From Hormiphora californensis (lineage: Eukaryota > Ctenophora > Tentaculata > Cydippida > Pleurobrachiidae), in NCBI GenBank assembly GCA_020137815.1, contig CM035351.1, forward strand, positions 804,065-868,064: a stretch of DNA of 64,000 nucleotides. The letters are read 5' to 3'. The position numbers were made by a program, and so were the translations under genes. Positions 10,885-21,479 of the stretch are shown here, one piece after another (position 1 is the stretch's first letter; every line of letters starts with the position of its first letter). The notes below the pieces were generated by a model that was given only the letters and a program-made list of their open reading frames with translations, did not search any database and was not told the origin of the DNA.

Positions 10885-11968
10885 TCCTAATTAGAGCTTC
10901 AAAACAAGTTATCTAATCCATTTTAGAGAATCTTAAGCCCTGACGATGAGAAACTCTCAATTTGGAAAAAATCGCTTTGAGTTCGTGAAACTTTTCAAGT
11001 TTAAAATTCGTGATCTTGCAAAGCTTTGAATAGCTCGGCGCGGCGTATACTTGCGGTTATTTAATATGATTTTCGCGCGTTACAATATTTTGGTTGAAAT
11101 GCAATATAAAAAAGCGCTGACAAGCGTCTATAAAGTAAAACTCAAACTAAAAGGTCTCCACTTAGATCTTATGAAATTGTACATGGTCATACTTATGAAT
11201 TATTGAATTATACTCATGAGAGTAATAAGTATGTAGTACTAGTAGTAGTACCCCGAGCTGCTATAGCATTGGCAATGCCAATAGTGTCCCGGGTCCCCCT
11301 GGCCTTTATTTTATTATATTTCTCATTTCTCAATCGAGCTCAGCTGAGTCTATAGCTCATAGGAGCAGCACTTGTTGAGTGTTAGTAGCACTCGTAGAAC
11401 AAAAGCTAAGGCCTTGTTGAGTAAGGGGGAAGAGTTCCCCCTTACTCAACAACTAAGGCCAAGGGGGACCCGGGACCCGGGACACCGTTGACATATTGAA
11501 CATGATGTTCCCAGTCTGTCCGCTCTCACACTGGGCCTTCGAATGGACAGACTGCGTAGTAATGTATCATGGCAAGGACACCGCATCCACATATTCTACG
11601 TTATGTCACGTTGCATTGTTGAGTATATTACTCAACATGGTGCGTATTCTAAGGGAGGTCGCGCGGCGCTAGTGCTGGGCGAGGAAATTATGTGGTTTTT
11701 TGAGGGTAGAGAATATCACCACCGCTAAGTATAAACGGTTCGAGTATTATTGGAAGTATCACTCTGAAACTTTGCAGGGATGCTATATAGACTATATACT
11801 TAGCCGGGGTATAAAATCTTTAAATTTGGACAAAATATGGTGACCTAGCTACCTGTTGAGTCAACAGTTAACATTAATGCAACACGTGACGTTCCATATA
11901 ATGCTCAGTAATGAGTATCAAATATGCTATTTTCCCATGGACACAACAACTTTACATAGGCCAGGTGG
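10885..11968. other. repeat-bearing intergenic sequence
   Basis: Nothing coding was recognised upstream of dymeclin. The stretch holds the fold-back at 11285-11485 and otherwise unique AT-rich sequence. The dymeclin promoter must lie just above 10884, but no clear core motif was seen. Confidence 0.5.
11285..11485. repeat. nested fold-back repeat
   Basis: Outer arms GTGTCCCGGGTCCCCCTGG (11285) and its complement near 11457-11485 (with an extra CCCGGGA) enclose an inner near-perfect hairpin at 11414-11452: TTGTTGAGTAAGGGGGAA, a 3-nt loop, then the complement. Confidence 0.8.
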
Positions 11969-13221
11969 GCAGGTGAGTAGAACTTCGCTCCTAATAAAAG
12001 GCTGCAATAAAAGGCTGCAGAAAAAGGCTGCAATAAAAGGCTGCAATAAAAGGCTGCAATAAAAGGCTGCAGAAAAAGGCTGCAATAAAAGGCTGCAATA
12101 AAAGGCTGCAAGGGATCACGTATCTAACCAGACTAAAGCGGGGAATAGACCGAATCGTCCTACCCTAATAGTGTTTCGTATCACGTATCGGCTGTAGAGA
12201 GACCGAATCACCCTCCCCTAATTATAGTGATTCGTGTCACGTATCCAACTAGACCATATTGCGATAGAGACCGAGATAGAGAGCGAGTACGAGTGAGAAC
12301 TGAGAGAGTGAAAAATCAGAATCACGGTATGGTATCACGTACCATGGTATCCTCTAATGAAAAGCGGTTACCAATTGACAATGAGACCTCATCGGTCCCG
12401 ATACGTGATTCTCTACCGCTATGTATTCTCCATTAGTCTTTCCGTATCGATCAACGATTCAGTAGAGGTAGTCAGTAACTACTGAGAGTGTTGGTTAATT
12501 AAATGAAAGGCGGTTACCTATAATTTCACCTAATCGGTGCCAATACGTGATTACTGATTTTCTACCGCTATTCGCCAATAGTCTTTATGTACACAATTCA
12601 GTAGAGCGGAATCACACATAATACTATGATAGGTGAACCAAGTGGTTGGGTGGTTCACCTGTCATTGTGCTACACGCTCAATCAATGGATCTATCGTACC
12701 GGTAGGTAGCTACCTCATTAGACCAACACTCTCAGTAGTTACTGACTACCTCTACTGAATCGTGGATCGATACGGAAAGACTAATGGAGAATACATAGCG
12801 GTAGAGAATCACGTATCGGGACCGATGAGGTCTCATTGTCAATTGGTAACCGCTTTTCATTAGAGGATACCATGGTACGTGATACCATACCGTGATTCTG
12901 ATTTTTCACTCTCTCAGTTCTCACTCGTACTCGCTCTCTATCTCGGTCTCTATCGCATATGGTCTAGTTGGATACGTGACACGAATCACTATAATTAGGG
13001 GAGGGTGATTCGGTCTCTCTACAGCCGATACGTGATACGAAACACTATTAGGGTAGGACGATTCGGTCTATCCCCCGCTTTAGTCTGGTTGGATACGTGA
13101 TCCCTTGCAGCCTTTTATTGCAGCCTTTTATTGCAGCCTTTTATTGCAGCCTTTTATTGCAACCTTTTTCTGCAGCCTTTTATTGCAGCCTTTTATTAGG
13201 AGCGAAGTTCTACTCACCTGC
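11969..13221. mobile_element. 1.25-kb fold-back element with 13-bp terminal tandem repeats
   Basis: Both ends read GCAGGTGAGTAGAACTTCGC inward. Each arm then carries about eight copies of a 13-bp unit (GGCTGCAATAAAA). After these come some 400 bp of near-identical inverted sequence containing repeated ACGTATC/GATACGT motifs. Arms run about 11969-12497 and 12718-13221. The ~220-bp centre (12500-12718) contains a diverged copy of part of the arm. No open frame encodes a transposase. The structure is that of a foldback-type non-autonomous element. Confidence 0.85.
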
Positions 13222-13358
13222 CGCCAGGTGATCATATTGGCCACCCACACCCGTGTATAAACCAACCTATCCTAGTTGGCAGCCCTATTCCCTAACCGGA
13301 ACCCGTCTCGACCGCCAAAAATAAAAATCGATGAACCCAGATTTTAACTTTGCCCCAT

Positions 13359-13442
13359 AGTGCCGCCCATAGCGTGGTCCACGATATTTTTTGCTTTTTT
13401 TCGCGTGGACGTCGCGTCGTGGACCACGCTGTGGGCGGCACT
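13359..13442. repeat. 26-bp-arm hairpin
   Basis: AGTGCCGCCCATAGCGTGG... (26 bp) pairs with 13417-13442 with one mismatch across a ~32-bp T-rich spacer. It lies about 350 bp upstream of the TRPM start. Confidence 0.85.
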
Positions 13443-13796
13443 GTACCGTACAGTGCACCGCAGGTGGCCAATACGACCTGGAGAACTATGCTGTGACACA
13501 CGTCTGACTGCCTGAGTAACCGACTAAGTATAATCGCGTGGGCCGCATTATTGACACCTCACTTATACACACACATCACCTGTGTTGCTGATTATCTACA
13601 CACTGTTACACCGATACTTCGACCAGATATACGTCAGTCGTGTAAAACCATGTAAACCTACCACTAGTACACTTGATTCGCCCTCCAATTGCTCGCACAG
13701 TTTTATTGCTTGATATATACCGCTCACACCAGATCCAGACCGGCTAGAACACTGTCAGACTGCAGTATTGGCCCTATTCTCGGAGGCCGTTAGATC

Positions 13797-16700
13797 ATGT
13801 CTAAAGATCTGAGGGCCCGGCGCCAGAGCCGGGTCATGGAACCCATTGAGGTTGATGTTCAGGGTGTGGTTGGGAAGGGAGATGTGAACATCAACCTTAC
13901 TGCTGACAATATAGATGAGGTGTTCGATGAGCACAAGTATTTCACCTGGGTCAGGAGTAACTTCAACATCCCAACCTGCCAGTATTTCATACCAGTCCCG
14001 GGGAATCCTAGGAAGTGCAAATGTGGTACCAACATCCTGGATCATGGTACTACCCTGGAGACCCTTCCAGAGGAGACGATATGGGACAGGAAGTTACATT
14101 GCACCACGATGCCAACGCCAAGTTTCGGGACCATGAACTTTGTTAATGAGGATTCTATTATAATGCCCAAGTTTGTGAGGGTTGGTATAGACATGCATGT
14201 AGGGGGAAATGATTATGTGATACCCCAGGACACTATCCCCGCACTGAAAACACTGCTATTGGATCATTGGAAACTACCTACACCCGGACTTCTCATTTCA
14301 GTTATAGGTAGGTGAAGAGTTTATACTCCCCCTCCTTTAGAACTGGCGGTGAGAGAAAGAAGAATAACGCATGATTCTTCTTTCTCTCATCGCCAGTTCT
14401 AAAGGAGGGGGAGTTTAGTAGGTCACACACAGTTAGTTGTAGTAACAGTAGTAACAGTAGTAACAGTTGTAGTAACAATAGTAGGTGTACTCTGTCTAAC
14501 ATGTTACTAGTCTGTCGGGCCAACGTCGGGCCAAAGAGCAAGTTTGAGTGGTGTGTACCCGATCCTGCTTTAGTTTGACCCAGAGACAATTTGACCCAGA
14601 GACATGATTGAAGCACATTACCCATAATTTCACCCACAGGTGGAGCTAAGAGATTCAGACTGAACAAGACCATGGCATCAGATTTCCGGCAAGGTCTAAT
14701 TGCCGCTGCTCGCTCCACGGCTGCATGGATCGTGACTGGTGGGGAGAACTGTGGGGTGATGGAACTGGTGGGTGAAGCTGTCTCTCTCAGCTCCTTCAAC
14801 TCCTCAGTGGTCGCTATTGGTATTGCAAACTGGGGTAAAGTACAGAACCGGAACATGCTCTACTCCGACCTGGCGGGGGATGACCTGATAGTGGACTACA
14901 GGACAGGCAAGGCAACCAAGGGAGAGAGTTCCCTGAACCCCCACCACACCCATTTCTTCCTGGTGGACGGGGGAGACGTGGGGAAGAGTGGGGAGGAAAT
15001 CAGGTACAGGATAGAACTCCAGGATATCATCCAGGATCTGTTTGTGCACGAGGGCGCGGGTCTATCCAAGATCTGTATTCTACTAGAGGGAGGGGAGAGC
15101 AGTATTGATACTGCCATTGACTCTGTGCAACACTCTAACCCTCTGTTGATCGTCAAGAATACTGGCCGTGCTGCCGATATCATCTGTTTTGCCCTGGAAA
15201 ATGCTGATAGATATGAGAAAGTGACTGGTCCCAAGATATTCGTGCACTATAAGATAAACGAGGACGCTGCGAAGACTGTTAAGCGGATGATAGAGAAGGA
15301 TTTCCATCGATACGGGCCACAGGTGTGCAAAAGAATGTACGACAAGGTAGCAGCTATTGTTGATAGACACGACATGTGTAGGATATACGATAGTTCAAAT
15401 GAGAGCAGTCTGGATCACGCCATTCTCCTGACCCTTATCAGCAGTATCACTAGTGGTAGACACAGTCTGGGGGCGGCTACACGGCAGATGGAACTGGCTA
15501 TCACCTGGAACCAACCAGTTGTGGCACAAGATCACATCCTGAGCAAGCACACCTTCGAACCTGCCAAACTGAACCACTTCCTCAGGATTGCCATTGATAC
15601 CCAGAGTTTAGAGTTTGTTAGGATGTTCCTGCATCAGGGGGCAGATCTAAAGGAACTGATAACGGTAGCAGAACTAACTCGGCTCTATAATGAGCTGCCT
15701 CAGGAGAGTATAGCATTTCAGCAGCTGTGCTCCATGAAACAGTACCCTGAGCAGGAATTCAACCTCCACATGGTATCCAGTGTGATAGAGGAGTTCTTGG
15801 ATGGAGCCTACAGGTGTTCCCTGATCGACTATGACATAAACGATCCCAACACCCGGTTCAATGACCCATACGACCACATGATGCTGTGGAGTACACTGCG
15901 AGGTAACTATGACATGGCCATGCTGTTCTGGGAGTTCACCAGGGCCCCTGCTATCAGCGCCCTGGTGAGTTTTAGGATGTGTGCCCGGTTAGCCGAGATA
16001 GAGGATGCCTCCATGCAGTCTGATGAAGATGCTATGAAGGAGATGTTGAAGGCAGCCAACATGTTCGAGGAACATGCTGTGGGGATATTGGATGAGTGTG
16101 CGTCTCAGTATACCACACAGCACCTCAAGATGCTGCTCAGTGTCCCCAGGAAGTCCTTCTGCAACCAGAGTCTGGTGGGTCTCGCTCATACCCTTGAGGC
16201 AAAGAAGTTTGTGGCTCACAACGCCTACCAGAACTTCCTGACAGACGTATGGATGGGTCCTATAGACCAGACACTACCCAGCTTCTTGCTAATATTCGTG
16301 GTGTTAGTCTCAGCGGTTATGCCTGGCAGTTGTGCCCTGTTAAATGTCTTTAAGAAGGTGAAAATGTCAGCTGAGGAGACTGAGACACACCAAGCAAAGA
16401 AGAACACACATCTACACCAGTTATCCAAGTCATTCCGGAGATCTGACTCCCAGAAGAAGAGCAAGATCCATGCTCTGTCCATGAGGAACATGACAATGTC
16501 CGAGAAGATTATCGGGTTTCACAAAGCACCCATCGTTAAGTTCATTCTGAATGGAGCTACATTGTTCGTCTTCATTGCGGTCTACATGGTAACCATCTTA
16601 TTCAACACGTACGAGTATAGTCTGAATGCAGTCCTGCAGACGTGCGGTGCCTCTCGGTCCCTTGAAAACGATCTGTCAAGTTACAAGGAGTGCATGGCAG

Positions 16701-18849
16701 ATAATGGGTTCACCGAGGACATGATCACCAACTCTATTACTAGGTTTGATATCTTCCTCTTTCTTTGGGCCATTTCAACACTGCCAGTGGAGATATCCCA
16801 GATAATCGAGGAAAACCCTCAGAAGTATGTGGACAAGGTCAAGAAGCATTACAACAGTGCCTACAACATCCTCGATCTGTCAGCCCTATTACTGTTTGTA
16901 ATCGGATTCTTCTGTAAGACTAGTGGTGCCTTGGATGTGGACCCATTTAGTCTGTTTGAACTGGTCAATATTGGTCGAGCCTTCATGATCATGTCTCTGG
17001 CGCTGTATATATTCAGGGTCATCCAACTGTTTGGTATCCATCCCCAACTCGGTCCCAAAATCAATATGATCGGGAAGATGTCAAAGGATCTCTACTTCTT
17101 CATCTTCATCCTCCTCATATTCATGGTGATGTACATGGTGGTGTCCGAGGGTTTCATAAACCCACTAAAACGGGACTTTAGAGAAAGCCAGATGCTGATT
17201 TACACCATGTTCGAAAGGAGTTTCTTTAACGTGTTCGGAGAGATAAACCTGGGTGATCTTGACGCCCACTTCATGAGTTTCCAATGTGAGGTATTGGTCC
17301 GAGAACAGAGATCTCGGTATATGGAACAGATCGGAGAAGGGAACCTGACGCTCAACTTCACCGAGTACCTCTCCCGTGAGAACCATAGTGACAGGGGTTG
17401 ATGACTGTATTACAGAATATCAGGATAATATCCCGCTGCTCTTCCAGGACAGTGAGCCAACCAGCATGCCAGTGTTCATTCAGTGCAGTTATGCAATAGT
17501 ATTCATTGCCCTGTGTATTTACCTCCTGATTAGTAATATCATGTTGGTGAACCTCCTGATTGCCATCTTCAGTTCCTACCTATGAAAATGTTGAGGGGGA
17601 GTCTGATATAATATTCAAGTTCCAGAGGTGTGCTGTATCAGTGAGTTCGAGGACCGATTCCTTCCTTCCTAACCCTCTCAATCTGATATCATCATTAGTT
17701 AACCTCCTGCGCTACATGTACGACCTGATCTTGATCAAAAGAAAGAAGAGATCCAAGAAGTCTGATGACGCTGACCCGGAGATTGATTACAAGGTGAGTC
17801 TGATAGAGGCGGAGTGCAGGACAATCTTCAGGCAGAAGCAGATGACAAACGTGGATAAGGAGACCAAGTTGATGTTTGAGTTGAAAAGAGAAACAGAGCA
17901 GGTGAAGAAAGAAGTCCGACACACCCGAGATATGGTAAAGAAGATAATAGGGGAGATGGAGATAGCAAACAGGAACAAGATCACTCCGGTAACTGAGCTG
18001 TGGAAGAGGATATTCTCCCATAAATTCAGCAGGACATCACCCTACCCTGGTACCAACATACAGAGGTTCCCCGTCCCTGATAACCTGCTCCTCTGGGATG
18101 CTAAATATGATGCTTACGATCCAACCTATTTGGATAGTCCCAAACATGGGATGTTCGATGAACCATCTGATCCCTATGAGGTTTTCTACTTTAACGCGGA
18201 GCATGAGGGGGTTGATAGGATTAGTAATGTGTGTGAGTATCATGTAGTGGATGGCTCTCCTCTCAACCCCAAGGGTAGAACAGGTCTCCGAGGCAGGGGA
18301 TCCCTTGAGAGGTGGGGCCCTAACCATGGTGCTCTAACAATTGTATCCCGCTGGGCCCGGAACCCTGATGGTCAACTCATTGTGATACAGAACCAGCGTG
18401 TCATGGAGATTATTGCAGTTCGGGGGACTGGTGCAGATATGTGGGAGCTGCCTTGTGGGTTCCTGGATGTGGGGGAGGGGGTGGCAGACGGGCACAAGAG
18501 GACATTCCTGGAATCCTGTATGGGCTTCCAAAGTACAGGAGGGGTTGACAAACTCAGGCTCCTACAGACTGCAGATGGGTGGTTACAGAGCGGTATTATC
18601 ATCTACAAGGGTTACTTTGATGATTCTAGGAACACAGACAACTCTTGGATAGAGGTTAACGCTGTCAACTATCATCTAGAGGAGGGCCCATACCCTGAGG
18701 ACCTATATCCAGGAGACCACATCGACGAGGTGAAGTGGATCTGTTTGGACGACAAGATGATTATGCACAAAAACAACTTGTGGATCCTAAAGAAGATGTG
18801 TATTCACATGGGGGCTCATAACCCTTACAAAGGGGAAGTGCTGATATGA
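13797..18849 (+). CDS. TRPM2: TRPM2-like cation channel with C-terminal NUDT9-like domain
   Basis: A TRPM channel whose Nudix-like tail is the ADP-ribose-sensing type. Exon 1 (13797-14307) starts at an ATG just after an in-frame TAG. A phase-1 intron follows, and exon 2 runs 14640-18849. The N-terminal melastatin/SLOG region includes WIVTGGENCGVMELVGEAV. S1 is at about 16540-16605 and S2-S5 between 16740 and 17140. The pore reads FNVFGEINLGDLD (about 17220-17260) and S6 is at about 17495-17575. A coiled coil follows, then the NUDT9-homology domain (18040-18840, GRTGLRGRGSLERWGPNH). The Nudix box GFLDVGEG...KRTFLES keeps G, E, R and one Glu but loses two Glu of REUXEE, so hydrolysis is doubtful, as in vertebrate TRPM2. 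Frame breaks near 17390, 17570 and 17630-17680 interrupt otherwise conserved sequence. Confidence 0.9.
14325..14414. repeat. strong hairpin in TRPM intron 1
   Basis: ACTCCCCCTCCTTTAGAACT and the following ~20 bases pair with 14374-14414 almost perfectly (~41 bp, one mismatch) around an 8-nt loop. It begins 17 nt after the donor at 14308 and fills about a quarter of the 332-bp intron. Confidence 0.9.
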
Positions 18850-19635
18850 GAGGTCTCATAAAGGACTAGCTGTGAACTGGACAGACATTACAGTCATGTA
18901 GTATGACAATATGAGAGGGGTCCGAGAAAGAAAGACGTCCCCTCTGAGTTAGGACTTAGAAGTGTGCTTGACAGGGACAATAGATTAAAATGATATTTTA
19001 AGTCTTGTTTTTGTATTTGAACTGTTGCAGGCGACCATTGTTGTGAAATTAAAGATCCATGATTTATGAATTCCACAAACTGCGTGTCTAATTCTAAACT
19101 CGGTATACGATATTGCCATGGTCATAAGTGGGGTGTAATAACGTCACAATATAGTGGGGTGTGGTCAAGAGGCACGTGGGGCAAAAGGGTGGCAGGACGG
19201 CAAATCAGGAAAACAGGTGCAAGTAATGATTCTCACACACCCACGCGCGCCATTCATTCTCTTCCTGCGCCAATTTGAGGGCCCTTTGTTCACAAGAAAT
19301 GTTTCGCGCGTTACTGTACCGACCCGAGAAACAGTTTTAGTAATTTGGCCGATATGGCGCAACCTTGGGACCCTCTTGTGTTAACACATTCAACAAGTCT
19401 GCATTTGCTCAGCGTTGAAAAACAAAACAAATACATACACACAAATAAAAGCAATTGAAATATACGACTCTAGTTTTTACAGGTTTAACAGATCTGTGTA
19501 GAATACATTCCTTTCTCATTCAAACTCTTATAATAATCTCTTAGAATTATCTTAGAATAACATGGCAAAATTTACACAAAAGAGCGTCCTTAACATTCCC
19601 AACAAACTATTGTTCCAGTTCCCCTATATATCCCT

Positions 19636-19768
19636 TTACAGACTGTGTTCATCATTCTCATCATCATCCATCATCTGGCTACCAGTTTCAACATCAGTAT
19701 GCCACTTGGTAGTGAGGTCATGCATTTCATTACACGCCCTCCTGATCTCTTGCTGTGTAAACTTCTTC
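19636..19768 (-). CDS. possible terminal exon of an unidentified gene
   Basis: Read on the minus strand, a CTTCAG acceptor at 19769 opens a frame of 43 codons to TAA (KKFTQQEIRRACNEMHDL, then an acidic end MMDDDENDEHSL). The amino-acid mix looks protein-like and it begins right after a good acceptor. No upstream exon was found before the fucolectin-like gene, and no family was recognised. It may be a remnant or the last exon of a gene split around 20471. Confidence 0.35.
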
Positions 19769-20156
19769 CTGAAGGGGAGAGGGGGTGTGTGTTAACTAAT
19801 GTTGGATTTTATAGAGGGGGTGTTAACTGTGGGGAGAGAAAGAGGGGGCTGTGTGTTAACTAATGTTGGATTTTATAGAGGGGGGGGGGGTTAACTGTAA
19901 ATTGAGTAATGCTGGCTTGTGTCCAAAGTGTGAGTTTCATACACTGCTACACAGTCTCCAGTATAACAGACAATAGGCCCCCCTAGTACATTTCACTACT
20001 ACCAGTACATTCCACTACTATATACTATAGTGTTCACTACTACCCCCCCCCCCCAGTACATTCCACTACTGCCCTCATAAGATATTTGCACTCCAGTCTC
20101 CAAACTGATGGTGTTATCAGTTAAATGCATTACATAGAGTGGCAAGCGATCATTAC

Positions 20157-20228
20157 GGGAGCTCTATAGAGCTCTCTAACTTGATAATTTTTTTATAAAA
20201 GTTAGCCAGAGAGATCTTTGGAGCTCCC
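20157..20228. repeat. imperfect hairpin upstream of fucolectin-like gene
   Basis: GGGAGCTCTATAGAGCTCTC...TAACTT faces AAGTTAGCCAGAGAG...GGAGCTCCC around an AT-rich loop. Confidence 0.6.
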
Positions 20229-20470
20229 TTTATAATGGAGTTGAGCTGTTTGCCCGATAAAAGAGTTTAGAGAGAAAAGAGAACGAGAGAAAAAGAGAAC
20301 GAGCCACGTGCACGTAATGAGCATGTGGTCTGGCAAAGGGGGAGAGAGAGGGAGAGGACTTGGATAATTATAGCCTTCCCTTTCTCAGTTAAATCTAAAT
20401 TCATTTGCTTTTTGTCTTCGCAGTTCGATCCAGTAAGCCTGTATACAGCTCCAGTCCTTCCGATTAAAAC

Positions 20471-20954
20471 ATGGAAAACACTATCAGGCTACTTCTACTA
20501 CTGATCGTGGCCCTGCCTACAGCTCAGTGTGCAGTAGAACAGATTCCCTTTGTCAAGGCAGAGTTATCTTCTGTTTTGAATGATGCGAAGAATGCGATAG
20601 ATGGCAACCTTGGAGGACCCTTGGCCCACTCTTATTGTAACGACAAAGGGAAGGAGATTTGGTTAAAGTTGTGGTTCAGAGGACCAGTTTGGATAGATCG
20701 CTTCATTATTTACCCCTCTCACACTCAGAGCACTAATTATTATCGGTTCCAAGGGGCAAGGCTTTACATTGAACATGGTATCAGTGGCCAGGAGGGGTAT
20801 TGTGCCACTCTCACTCTAGACAGTGTGAAAACAGCACATGAGCTGAGCTGTGGAGTTCCCCTAGGTGAAGTCGTGGTTCTACGACTAACTAGAAACGACC
20901 AGGATGCGTGCATTCATGTGTACGAGATAGAGGCATTCGGAGAGTACTTGGAAG
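20471..20954 (+). CDS. secreted fucolectin/F5-8C-like protein, first exon
   Basis: The ATG at 20471 starts a clear signal peptide (MENTIRLLLLLIVALPTAQC). One galactose-binding-like beta-sandwich domain follows: KNAIDGNLGG, then WLKLWFRGPVWIDRFIIYP, RFQGARLYIE, a Cys pair and CIHVYEIEAFGEY. This order of motifs is that of eel fucolectin and other discoidin-fold lectins, which bind sugars outside the cell. The exon ends at GAAG|GTAATGG. The open frame continues into a (GTTT)n tract, which is intronic. Later exons, if any, must end before the convergent exchanger at 21480; none was identified, so the C-terminus is unknown. A domain this size may already be nearly complete. Confidence 0.65.
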
Positions 20955-20960
20955 GTAATG

Positions 20961-21022
20961 GTTGTTTGTTTGTTTGTTTGTTTGTTTGTTTGTTTGTTTG
21001 TTTGTTTGTTTGTTTGTTTGTT
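20961..21022. repeat. (GTTT)n microsatellite
   Basis: Fifteen or so GTTT units just inside the intron after the fucolectin-like exon. Confidence 0.95.
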
Positions 21023-21117
21023 AGGAACCTGGGCCGGTTCTCCCAGGAGGGTTTAGGAGACACGACAGACACTGACTGTAACATTGTACAGGAGATGGCA
21101 GTCTTATTATATATGAG

Positions 21118-21213
21118 ACATGATACCCTCCACCCACTCACGAACCCTATAGCCTAATATCATGATAACCTTCACCCACTCACGAACCCTATAGCCTAAT
21201 ATCATGATACCCA
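21118..21213. repeat. 44-bp tandem duplication
   Basis: CATGATA(A/C)C..CACCCACTCACGAACCC..GCCTAATAT occurs twice in a row and begins a third time. It is AT-rich with no open frame. Confidence 0.85.
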
Positions 21214-21340
21214 CCACCCACCAAATGACTCATATTATATCAAGAAACTTAACCTAGAGATCTCTATTTATAACATCACTACCCCCCATTGGCATTAGAA
21301 TCCATTCTTGGGATAATCGTGTCAATCTTAATTTCGTTTC

Positions 21341-21465
21341 AAACCAAACCAAACCAAACCAAACCAAACCAAACCAAACCAAACCAAACCAAACCAAACC
21401 AAACCAAACCAAACCAAACCAAACCAAACCAAACCAAACCAAACCAAACCAAACCAAACCAAACC
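21341..21465. repeat. (CCAAA)n pentanucleotide array
   Basis: About 25 copies of CCAAA ending 15 bp from the exchanger stop codon, so it lies at the start of that gene's 3' UTR. Confidence 0.95.
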
Positions 21466-21479
21466 CAACCAACCTAACC

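Larger units (their letters stand above)
18850..20470. other. intergenic between TRPM and fucolectin-like gene
   Basis: TRPM 3' flank with an ATTAAA at about 19047 as a possible poly(A) signal. A possible minus-strand terminal exon lies at 19636-19768. A ~75-bp tandem duplication (GTGTGTTAACTAATGTTGG...) spans about 19787-19890, and poly-C/poly-G runs are present. The rest shows no structure. Confidence 0.5.

Noticed and set aside
20961-21157. Continuation of the fucolectin-like frame (CLFVCLFV...)
   Set aside because: It is translation of (GTTT)n after a good donor (GAAG|GTAATGG); treated as intron.
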